Both the position numbers and the translations under genes were made by a program. From contig CAZDVZ010000007.1 of NCBI GenBank assembly GCA_964509125.1, forward strand, positions 1 through 57,604: a stretch of 57,604 nt of DNA, in the 5' to 3' direction. The notes under the pieces are model-generated. The model saw only the letters and a program-made list of their open reading frames with translations. It did not search any database and was not told the DNA's origin. Source of the DNA: SIG653 sp964509125 (lineage in GTDB: Bacteria > Bacillota > Clostridia > Oscillospirales > CAG-382). Positions 23,955 through 31,665 of the stretch are shown here, in pieces (positions within the stretch are counted from its first letter, which is position 1; every line of letters starts with the position of its first letter).

Positions 23955-26744
23955 ATGGCAAAAGAAAAATCAGCGGCGATGTGCCCTTATTCCGAAAACA
24001 GAATAAATAATTGTAAGATGTCCGAAAAGCGATTTAATAAAAAGGGTGCGGCACTTCTTCTTACCATAGTTGTTATTTCGCTTATCTCCATTTTGTCCAC
24101 TCTTGTGCTTAGTCTCGCATTAAGTGCTTACCGTGCCAGTGTTCAAAGCAAATGGGCAGATGAAGATTTTTACTATTGCGAGGAATGTCTTGATGATGTT
24201 TATGGTGTTGTTGTAGCCATAACAAATGATATTTTCCTTGACAACTATAAACAAGTGTCTTCTATGTTTACGTCCTCAACTCCCGATATTATTAACAAAA
24301 CATTCCGCGAAGGAATAAGGCTCGACTTAAGGAGTATGGAGATCTCAGAAAGTAGCTCTCTCTATCAAACTTTAAACCAAACTGTGGATGCTGTAGACAA
24401 TGACGGAAATGTTGTTGGAGAGCTTGTTGTTTCCTATAATGATTCACGTTATAATAATGACACCGATTTGATCCTTCAAGATTTTGAAAAAGGAAAATAT
24501 GTTTTTAAAGATGTTAAGGTGGAGTATTGGAACACCGACAGAAGTGCGGGCGGCGAGAATCAAAAGAAGTTTTATTCGTCTGTTACAACGGATATTGTTA
24601 TTTATATTCCCGATTTATCAGCCTCCGTTGAAACAAACGGAGAAGGTTCTCTCTCTTATGTTCTTGTCTCCAAAGATGACTTGAGTTTTAACGGAACAGC
24701 ATATGTTACAGGAAACGTGTATGCGGGCGAGAACTTAAATGTTTCTTCTGATTCAAATGTAACCTTCTTTTCCAACTATGTTACCGTTTGCAATCAGCTT
24801 GAAAATAATGGCAAATTTACCGTAACCGGCGCTTCTGCCGCCGCAAATATATGGTGCAAGGATATCCTTATGAATAGTGATAACGCGTCTGCACTCATTG
24901 CGGGTAATCTTTATGTTAATGATGACTTGGAAATTAACGGAGATAACTGTGCAGTACAACTTTCCGGAAAGTATTACGGATACGGAGACGGAACTTCAAC
25001 CACTTCAAACAAAACATCAAATTCCGGAACGGGAACAACTATGAACAGCGCTATCCTTGTAAATGGAAAGGGCGCGTTGCTTGATATGATGAGCTTGGAA
25101 GAACTTGTTATAAGCGGTCACTCTTTCTTCCCTGTTGACGGAATTGAGTACAAGGGCGCAGAATCTCTTGCAACTATTGTAAGTCAAAGTATTTATATGG
25201 TAGATGAAAAATATATAGATTTTTCCACGAGAACCGTATCCGTGGGCGATAAATCTATAGATTTTTCAAGCATCTTACTATCCGGTAATAAAACGCTGAT
25301 CGATGTTTTGGAAGAGGGTTACACTCTTTTAACAGGGGGTGTTGATCTTAGCGTTGCAAATGTAACGGTTGGTGATAATGTTGTGACAGAAAGTATTTTT
25401 GCAAGTGATTATTTGGCAGATGCTTCCCAAATGGTTACCATTGGAGTGTACGAAACAGGCGGAGAAAAATATTGTAGCTTGTATTGGAATTTTGCAACCG
25501 GATATAATTTCAAGTCAATTGGCGCAGATATAGTTCATCAAGATTATATCGTTGATGAAGGTGTAGATCCTAAGATTGGCATAGCAGATGTATATCTTAA
25601 AGACGTATATCTCTATCAAGGCGGAAGTTTATTTTCGGTAGATGGGGAAAACCCTTTAACTGTTGGTGCATTGTTTGATAACAAATTTTCGCTTACAGAT
25701 TCGTATGCTTATACATATAATTTTGATTTAAAATACGGATCCAAACTTCCGGAAGATATAAACACTGCAACATTTAAAAAAGAGTATTTAAACGAGAATG
25801 AGCCTGTTAAAGCGGTGATTGTTGAAACAGACTCCGAAGAAGAAACAGAATATAAATATGTTGTTTATCTACAATGGAATTTTGATAGCTCCAAAGTTTC
25901 AACTAAGAGTGCGGGAGATGCGTTTATATCTGCATGTATCAATTCCGGCTTAGTTGATGGTTTCCTTGAGAAATTCATGGATGGTGGTTATATAGAGATA
26001 AACGGCAACGCTTCTGTAAATACAACGGCTGATCTTTATGAGTATATAGTCGGTGATGACGGGTATGCTGCAAAGAAATTTGGAGCTTCTTCTCAATCTT
26101 TGTTCAATTCGTCTGTTTATTCAAAAAATTTAGCTGACACATATAAGTGGTATATGACTACTTTGGTGCCTGAAAAATTTGATCCCTTCTCGTCTCTCAC
26201 GCCTTTTGATAATAGCTTTAATATTGGTGATGAATATTCTGTATTTGACAGAAATTCGTATTATTTGAGTTCCACCGGGGTTAAAGAATCCACAAAATAT
26301 TTAAATTTTAATACTATAGACACAAATGTATCTACATACGAGATCGTAACAACGGACGGAGTTCATAAAAATCTTATGATCAACGGAGACCTTGCTGTAA
26401 CATCAAGCGGATGGACGGCAGCCGGAGTTTCTATTTCTCCCTTCCTTGAAGGAATTATCTTTGTTGACGGAGATGTTACAATAGAGTCTGACATACTTTT
26501 TAGCGGAATGATAATTTCAAATGGGGAAATAGTGATATCTGCAGGTAAATATGTAGCAGACGTTGAACTTATAGAAGGGTGTCTCGAAACCCTTAAAGAG
26601 GACATACATTCTAACTGGTGGCCTCTTGTTTCTGACGAGTTTTATACTCGCAAAACGGAATCCGGAATGGGCACATCGTCTTTGAACGCCGCAAATTGTA
26701 TTAAATATGAAAACTGGACGAGAAATAGAGACGAAAATGCCTGA
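23955..26744 (+). CDS. Very large PilX/GspK-like pilus tip protein
   Basis: The 929-residue protein starts with a 32-residue leader, then KKG/AALLLTIVVISL, a class III signal that lacks Glu at +5. GspK and PilX-type tip subunits are the pseudopilins that characteristically lack this residue. A hydrophobic helix runs to about residue 56, then EDFYYCEECLDDVYG, and a long beta-rich region containing repeated glycine-asparagine turns (GNVYAGENLNVSSDSNV, AGNLYVNDDLEINGDN, INGDLAVTSSG, VDGDVTIESDILFSG) that read like a parallel beta-helix. PilX/GspK proteins are typically about 200-350 residues. It is probably the pilus tip, perhaps adhesive. GAAAGG lies 11 bases before the ATG at 23955; an alternative ATG at 24018 has no site. 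Confidence 0.8.
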   Translation: MAKEKSAAMCPYSENRINNCKMSEKRFNKKGAALLLTIVVISLISILSTLVLSLALSAYRASVQSKWADEDFYYCEECLDDVYGVVVAITNDIFLDNYKQVSSMFTSSTPDIINKTFREGIRLDLRSMEISESSSLYQTLNQTVDAVDNDGNVVGELVVSYNDSRYNNDTDLILQDFEKGKYVFKDVKVEYWNTDRSAGGENQKKFYSSVTTDIVIYIPDLSASVETNGEGSLSYVLVSKDDLSFNGTAYVTGNVYAGENLNVSSDSNVTFFSNYVTVCNQLENNGKFTVTGASAAANIWCKDILMNSDNASALIAGNLYVNDDLEINGDNCAVQLSGKYYGYGDGTSTTSNKTSNSGTGTTMNSAILVNGKGALLDMMSLEELVISGHSFFPVDGIEYKGAESLATIVSQSIYMVDEKYIDFSTRTVSVGDKSIDFSSILLSGNKTLIDVLEEGYTLLTGGVDLSVANVTVGDNVVTESIFASDYLADASQMVTIGVYETGGEKYCSLYWNFATGYNFKSIGADIVHQDYIVDEGVDPKIGIADVYLKDVYLYQGGSLFSVDGENPLTVGALFDNKFSLTDSYAYTYNFDLKYGSKLPEDINTATFKKEYLNENEPVKAVIVETDSEEETEYKYVVYLQWNFDSSKVSTKSAGDAFISACINSGLVDGFLEKFMDGGYIEINGNASVNTTADLYEYIVGDDGYAAKKFGASSQSLFNSSVYSKNLADTYKWYMTTLVPEKFDPFSSLTPFDNSFNIGDEYSVFDRNSYYLSSTGVKESTKYLNFNTIDTNVSTYEIVTTDGVHKNLMINGDLAVTSSGWTAAGVSISPFLEGIIFVDGDVTIESDILFSGMIISNGEIVISAGKYVADVELIEGCLETLKEDIHSNWWPLVSDEFYTRKTESGMGTSSLNAANCIKYENWTRNRDENA

Positions 26745-26790
26745 TTCAAAATGCAAAAATTAGATTTTTAAGTTTCGATAGGAGCTATTT

Positions 26791-27477
26791 ATGCGTAAGA
26801 TTCTTTGCAAGAAAAACAGAAAAGTGAATAAAAAAGGCTTCACTCTTGTAGAGCTTCTTGTTTCCGTTGCAATTTTGGCGGTGATTTCAATGTCGCTTGT
26901 TCAATTTGTTTTTTCTACAACGAATGCATACCGTAAAAGCTCTTCAACGACAACTGTACAGGAAACTTGTCGTGATACATTAACTCAAATTTCCAATATA
27001 GTTAGAAACTCAAAAAGTTTAAAAGTAATCAAATCTGCCGATGGCGGAATTACGATGAAGTCTGAAAATTATGAAGGGAAGAACATACTTTTGATATACG
27101 TTCCCGATGACTCAAAAGAGAACGATTATGGAAGAATTTATGTTTGCTATGATTATAGCTACGATATTCCCGAAGGTGAAGAAGGGTCACTTGTTGATAT
27201 AACCTCTAATGATCCGGGAGAAAAGTATAACGACTATTTGCTCACCGACATGGTGAAGAGTTTCACAGTCGATTTTTCCACTTACAAAGCGACAGATGAA
27301 GATGGAAACGAATATACTGTTGTGCAGGAAAGAACATTGGATATGGTGCTTTCTTTGGAAAGAAACGATAAGTCGTTTACTCAGGATTATAAAGCTTCTT
27401 TGCGCAACTCAAGTCCCGAAGGTCAGACAGCAGAATTGGTTATTGAAATGGAAAACGAAGTAATCGAAGAAGAATGA
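26791..27477 (+). CDS. Minor prepilin (PilW/GspJ-like)
   Basis: The 228-residue prepilin has a basic leader ending NKKG, cleavage before FTLVE with Glu at +5, and a helix LLVSVAILAVISMSLVQFVF. The stretch after it (TTTVQETCRDTLTQISNIVRNSKSL) matches the amphipathic helix seen in PilW/GspJ-type subunits. AGGAGC precedes the ATG. It is the last gene of the minor pilin group, and a terminator hairpin begins two bases after its stop codon. Confidence 0.87.
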   Translation: MRKILCKKNRKVNKKGFTLVELLVSVAILAVISMSLVQFVFSTTNAYRKSSSTTTVQETCRDTLTQISNIVRNSKSLKVIKSADGGITMKSENYEGKNILLIYVPDDSKENDYGRIYVCYDYSYDIPEGEEGSLVDITSNDPGEKYNDYLLTDMVKSFTVDFSTYKATDEDGNEYTVVQERTLDMVLSLERNDKSFTQDYKASLRNSSPEGQTAELVIEMENEVIEEE

Positions 27478-27478
27478 T

Positions 27479-27504
27479 GAAGGGGCAATTTTGCCCCTTC
27501 TTTA
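27479..27504 (+). terminator. Terminator at the end of the pilus operon
   Basis: GAAGGGGC (27479-27486) pairs with GCCCCTTC (27493-27500), followed by TTTATATA. It begins right after the stop of the last minor pilin. Confidence 0.82.
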
Positions 27505-27534
27505 TATATAAAAATGAAGGGAGGTGCGGTAGAC

Positions 27535-28338
27535 ATGGGATTTATTGACTTGTTTCACGGAACCAAAGTTTCCAAAGCTGAAGATTCAGAAACAGGCTTG
27601 CCTCGTGCGGTGGCGTTTGTTGATTATGAACATTGGTATATATCATTAAAAAATAATTTTGGAATGAAACCTAATATAAAAGGCTGGTTCGAAGACTTGA
27701 AAAGTCGTGTTACACTTACAGAAGCAATATTTTTTGCGGACTTTTCGCATAAAAGTCTTTCGGACGAAATTAAAAGGATCAGATTATACTCAAACACAAT
27801 AATTGATACAAGAAATGTGGGAACTAATATAAAGAAGGACTTTACCGACTTTATAATTTTAGACCACATTTACCAAAAAGCTTTATCTGCAAACGATATT
27901 GATGTATTTATCTTATTTTCGGGCGACGGGCATTTTAGCTCTGTGGTTTCTTTTTTGAAAAATTTTCGTGATAAAGAAGTGGGAGTATACGGAATTAAAG
28001 ATTCTTTCTCAAGGCAGCTTAAGGAAACTGCAAATTGGTTTGTTTCTTTACCAACAGAAAGTGATCAATACGGACTTTGTGCGTCTCTTATTTTCGAAGA
28101 ATTGAAAGAGGCACAGCTCTCTCACTCTAAAACATTGCCAACATATAAAAACATAATTGAAAAAATTTCTTCAACCAAGCGTGTGAATATCCAGCGTTTG
28201 GAAAGCGTTATGAAAAAACTCATTGCAGACGGAGTTATTACAGAAAGAAAAGTGAATTTGGCTAAAAAAGATAGCGGAAAGCCTTGCCTTTTTGTGGATT
28301 GGGAAAAAGCAGAAGAATTTATGCATTTTGACGAGTGA
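27535..28338 (+). CDS. NYN-domain (PIN-like) putative ribonuclease with C-terminal winged helix
   Basis: The ATG at 27535 follows GGGAGG by about 10 bases; the frame's earlier ATG lies before that site. The 267-residue cytoplasmic protein has an NYN/LabA-like fold: AFVDYEH (Asp30), DFTDFIILD (Asp105) and FSGDGHF (Asp131) supply the acidic metal site of PIN-like RNases. Residues about 200-267 look like a winged helix (TYKNIIEKISS, VMKKLIADGVITERKV). It is likely a metal-dependent RNase, though some NYN proteins only bind RNA. It lies just beyond the pilus operon terminator, so a link to the pilus is possible but unproven. Confidence 0.82.
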   Translation: MGFIDLFHGTKVSKAEDSETGLPRAVAFVDYEHWYISLKNNFGMKPNIKGWFEDLKSRVTLTEAIFFADFSHKSLSDEIKRIRLYSNTIIDTRNVGTNIKKDFTDFIILDHIYQKALSANDIDVFILFSGDGHFSSVVSFLKNFRDKEVGVYGIKDSFSRQLKETANWFVSLPTESDQYGLCASLIFEELKEAQLSHSKTLPTYKNIIEKISSTKRVNIQRLESVMKKLIADGVITERKVNLAKKDSGKPCLFVDWEKAEEFMHFDE

Positions 28339-28357
28339 ATGGGGAATATGTAAAATC

Positions 28358-28396
28358 GAGTAGGAGGCTAATCATCTAATGGTTAGCCTCCTACTC
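28358..28396 (+). terminator. Hairpin after the NYN gene
   Basis: A perfect 14-bp stem (28358-28371 with 28383-28396) with an 11-base loop, 20 bases after the NYN stop. There is no strong T-tract, so it may act as an RNA 3' end or as a two-way barrier before the convergent gene at 28510. Confidence 0.68.
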
Positions 28397-28509
28397 AATT
28401 AGGGCATAAAGTTTTTGTGTTTATAAAAAGGTTTATATTTATTGATTGTTTTATTTTGCAAGTTACACTTTGTTATAACAACATATCTTATATTTAATGT
28501 TGCGATGTT

Positions 28510-28944
28510 TTAAAGATAATCTCTAATATCGATGGCTAATCGTTCTTCCAAGTTTATAAGTCTTTTGGTGATGTCTTTGGAAACCTCGTCAGCCGCTTTG
28601 TATTGGTTTAAATATTTATTAAGGGATTTAACTCCCATATTACACCCATCTGTAATAAGGTCAGCGGCGACTTTATCAGATTCGTTTACAGACAATTTAA
28701 CATTGGTTTTCATCCAAGACATTCCCTTAGCAATGGGGTTTGGATCTTTGCCGTCATCGCCGTATCCGTCTAAAAGACCATTTATCTCCATGCTCAATTT
28801 TTCATGTTCTCTTTTACAGTCTGTAAGACATTTTTTAAATTGTTTGCTCTTTACATAGTCCGTTACATCCTCTATGGAATCAATTCCCATTTTTACACCT
28901 GCATCACATTCTCGAAGAAGCTTTATTGTATCTTGTTCAATCAT
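28510..28944 (-). CDS. Four-helix-bundle protein, possibly DUF2383-like
   Basis: The 144-residue protein is almost wholly alpha-helical, with four amphipathic helices. The start (KLLRECDAGVKMGIDSIEDV) and the middle (HEKLSMEINGLLDGYG, then NPIAKGMSWMKTNVKL) fit the small ferritin-like PA2169/DUF2383 proteins, in which the last block sits beside a conserved Trp. There is no signal peptide or TM helix. AAGGAGA lies before the ATG. The role of this family is unknown; envelope or stress functions have been suggested. It is monocistronic and converges with the NYN gene. The family match is from pattern only. Confidence 0.7.
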   Translation of the reverse strand: MIEQDTIKLLRECDAGVKMGIDSIEDVTDYVKSKQFKKCLTDCKREHEKLSMEINGLLDGYGDDGKDPNPIAKGMSWMKTNVKLSVNESDKVAADLITDGCNMGVKSLNKYLNQYKAADEVSKDITKRLINLEERLAIDIRDYL

Positions 28945-29042
28945 ATGTTTCTCCTTTATATTTTTTGAAAGTATATTTTGACTGCATATGTATTATTTTC
29001 TATCTTTAAAAAAATATACCATATCGCAGTAAAGAAGAAACT

Positions 29043-29228
29043 TTATATGTCATTTTCAGTTGATTCGTTTAATTCCTCGCAAAAGGTTCTTTGGGTTGCT
29101 ATTGTGGCAAGGGTATCCCCAAGTTGAGTAAGTGTTACGGCAAGCAGGCTGAGTTCATTTACCGTTAATTTACAGGCAATAGCATTTGCAAGAGTTGTGA
29201 TAGCGGTGGTAAACGCAGCAGAATTCAT
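29043..29228 (-). CDS. Small conserved clostridial protein (DUF6774-like)
   Basis: The 61-residue protein reads MNSAAFTTAITTLANAIACK and on through ELSLLAVTLTQLGDTLATIA, a pattern I recognise from very short proteins common in Clostridia and annotated as DUF6774. It is one amphipathic helical hairpin with a single conserved Cys in the first helix. GAGGTGA stands before the ATG. No function is known. It reads in the same direction as the helical protein at 28510, with a gap of about 100 bases. Confidence 0.72.
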   Translation of the reverse strand: MNSAAFTTAITTLANAIACKLTVNELSLLAVTLTQLGDTLATIATQRTFCEELNESTENDI

Positions 29229-29700
29229 AGTTATATCACCTCAAGTATAATATATGCCTTTTCTTTATGTGTGATAACAATTGTTATGCGTATAGTTTAA
29301 AGTTCAGGATTTTGACGGGAATTTTTGAGCCAATTATTCAGCATAGGAGCAGGGAAGGACAAGTTTATTTTTTAAAAGTCTTAATGCTTGTTCGAAATTT
29401 GTTTTTTTAGCATTTTTCTTTTCTTTCGAGAAGGGAAGTGTTTTGTTATTTAATACATACATACAAGAGCAATGCTATAAAAAATGATAATTTCAGCTAA
29501 ATGAAGAAGCAAATATATATCAGTATATCAAACACGAAGTTAAAGTTGTCATCTTACAAAACTAAAAATAATATGATAAAGAGAAGAAACAGCGTAATGT
29601 GTGTTTCTTCTCTTTATGTTACGTTTGGATGGGATGGGTAGGGCTACAAATAGCCCACCGGGGTTGATATAAAAAAACGCAAGGGAATCTGATTCTATGT
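29229..29700. other. 472-base gap between small-protein gene and mutL
   Basis: I see no gene here. The stretch is AT-rich with stop codons in every frame. It holds the mutSL terminator hairpin (29578-29615) and presumably the promoter for the 29043-29228 gene, though I could not pick a clear one. Confidence 0.6.
29578..29615 (-). terminator. Terminator of the mutS-mutL operon
   Basis: A perfect 14-bp stem (29578-29591 with 29602-29615) about 85 bases after the mutL stop. Read on the minus strand it is followed by TATCATATTATTTTT, a broken T-rich tail. Confidence 0.65.
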
Positions 29701-31653
29701 TTATCTATCAAAAAACTTTTCAATCTCTCTTTTTGAAATTTCTTTAACAATTGGTCTGCCGTGGGGACAAAGTCGCAGTTTGGGATCTGAGAGCAATTTT
29801 TCCACCAAGACAGACAATTCTTCGCTTCCGGAAGGAGAGCCAAGCTTTATTGCGGCTTTACAAGCTACTGTATAAAGGGCACGGTCACAACGCTTTGTAA
29901 ATGGTAGCCTGTCTCCTTGGGATAAGTGAGCGGCAAATTCGTCCAAAATCGTCTCAACGCCTTTTATGCCGCTAAGTGTTGCGGGAATTGATCTGATGGC
30001 AATGGAATCGTTTCCAAAGCTGTCAATTTCAAAGCCGTATGACATAAGCAAGTCTTTGTTTTCAAGCAATAATTCAGCCGATTCAAAGCCCGGTCTGATT
30101 ACATGGGGAGCGATGAGAAGCTGAGACTGAGCATTACTTCTTTTGCTTATTAATTCTTCGTAAATAATTCGTTCATGGGCTGCGTGTTTATCAATAAGCA
30201 AAAGTGCATTTTCTGTTTCAGCAACGATATATCCTCCGAAAATTTCTCCTATTACTTTGAAATTTTGAAGTTTTTTTCCGTCTGTAGTTTCCGTTATGTC
30301 CAAAGTGTTTTGAGTTGCCACTGGCGTACGCTCTTTAACACAAACTTCCGTCGGGGGTGCTTCTTCTTTGTAAGCAATAGAAACCTTTGTTTCCGTAGAA
30401 TGAACACTATTTTCGGGGGTTAGCGGACGTGAAATATCATTGTTGTTTTCCGCACGTTTAACCATATCTTCAAAAGATTCTTTTAATGGAATGTTAGGGT
30501 CTCTTAAAAGGATGTAGCTTCCAACGGGTTTATCGTTGAATGATGAATTCATCGTGGAAGTAGGCGAGGGTGGCTCGTCAATAATATTGTTTTTGTACGA
30601 TGGTGAATAAACGGTTTCAGAGGGTTCGTTGCTTTTTTCGGAAGCTTGTGTAAAAGTAACCTCTTTTTCTTCACCGCGTAAAGCAGATAAAACAGCAGAA
30701 TAAACTGCTTCGAAAATTTTTCTGTCGTCTGAAAATTTAATTTCGGTTTTTGCGGGATGAACATTTACATCTACCGATTTGGGCGGAATGTCCAACTTCA
30801 ATATTGCGGCGGGAAATCTTTTTTGAGGCATATAAGATCGAAACGCCTGTTCAAGTGCCGCCATGATCTGCGTGGATTGGATGGGCCGTCCGTTTACAAA
30901 GAAGTATTGCCCGCTTCTGCTGCCCCTTGATTCTCCGGGCTTTGAAATATATCCACCCACGGTAATTCCCGAATGTACGCCCGCTACAGCGGTAAGTGAA
31001 TTTGAAAATTCCTTTCCTAAAGTAGCATAAATCGCAGAATACAGATCTCCATCACCGGGTGTTATAAATTTAATGTTTCCTTCGGATATTAGCTTAAATG
31101 ATATTTCCGGATGAGAAAGCGCTGCTTTGGTTAAAACGCCGGAAATGGCAGATGCCTCTGAGGAATCCTTTCTCATAAATTTCCTTCTCGCAGGAACATT
31201 GTAGAATAGGTCTCTTACAGTAATCACCGTTCCGTCGGGTGCGCCCTCTTCTGAAATTTCCACGCCGTTTTCATCGCAGGTAAGTTTGTTTCCAATGGAA
31301 GCTTCCTTCGGCTTTGAAAGTATCTCAAGACGTGATACGGAAGATATTGCCGCCAAGGCTTCGCCTCTGAATCCAAGTGTTAAAACACCATCGAGATCAT
31401 CGGCGGTGAGTATTTTACTTGTAGCGTGAGGAAGTATGGCTTTTGGGAGATCATCTCCCGAAATTCCTTTTCCGTTATCGGTAATTCTGATAAAAGAATT
31501 ACCGCCACCTTTAATTTCACAAATTATGTGTGTAGCACCTGCGTCAATTGAGTTTTCAATCATTTCTTTGACTGCTGATGCGGGTTTTTCCACTACCTCG
31601 CCCGCGGCGATCATATTTGCGGTTTGAGTGTCTAAAATATTAATTATCCCCAT
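29701..31653 (-). CDS. mutL: DNA mismatch repair protein MutL
   Basis: The 650-residue protein has the GHKL ATPase domain (NSIDAGA, then DNGKGI, then LGFRGEALAAI) in about residues 1-330. A variable linker (330-460) leads to a C-terminal endonuclease and dimerisation domain. The endonuclease motif reads DKHAAHERIIYEE near residue 485, where the family has DQHA(x)2E(x)4E, so Gln is replaced by Lys while the Asp, His and Glu residues remain. ACKAAIK and CPHGRP motifs are present near the end. It should nick the unmethylated strand in a MutS-dependent way, as in other bacteria without MutH. The ATG follows GAGGT, and the gene starts 12 bases after mutS. Confidence 0.95.
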   Translation of the reverse strand: MGIINILDTQTANMIAAGEVVEKPASAVKEMIENSIDAGATHIICEIKGGGNSFIRITDNGKGISGDDLPKAILPHATSKILTADDLDGVLTLGFRGEALAAISSVSRLEILSKPKEASIGNKLTCDENGVEISEEGAPDGTVITVRDLFYNVPARRKFMRKDSSEASAISGVLTKAALSHPEISFKLISEGNIKFITPGDGDLYSAIYATLGKEFSNSLTAVAGVHSGITVGGYISKPGESRGSRSGQYFFVNGRPIQSTQIMAALEQAFRSYMPQKRFPAAILKLDIPPKSVDVNVHPAKTEIKFSDDRKIFEAVYSAVLSALRGEEKEVTFTQASEKSNEPSETVYSPSYKNNIIDEPPSPTSTMNSSFNDKPVGSYILLRDPNIPLKESFEDMVKRAENNNDISRPLTPENSVHSTETKVSIAYKEEAPPTEVCVKERTPVATQNTLDITETTDGKKLQNFKVIGEIFGGYIVAETENALLLIDKHAAHERIIYEELISKRSNAQSQLLIAPHVIRPGFESAELLLENKDLLMSYGFEIDSFGNDSIAIRSIPATLSGIKGVETILDEFAAHLSQGDRLPFTKRCDRALYTVACKAAIKLGSPSGSEELSVLVEKLLSDPKLRLCPHGRPIVKEISKREIEKFFDR

Positions 31654-31665
31654 GGGAATACCTCG

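Noticed and set aside
29334..29413. A possible tiny reading frame upstream of mutL on the minus strand
   Set aside because: On recounting the bases the frame closes after ten codons; there is no ribosome site.
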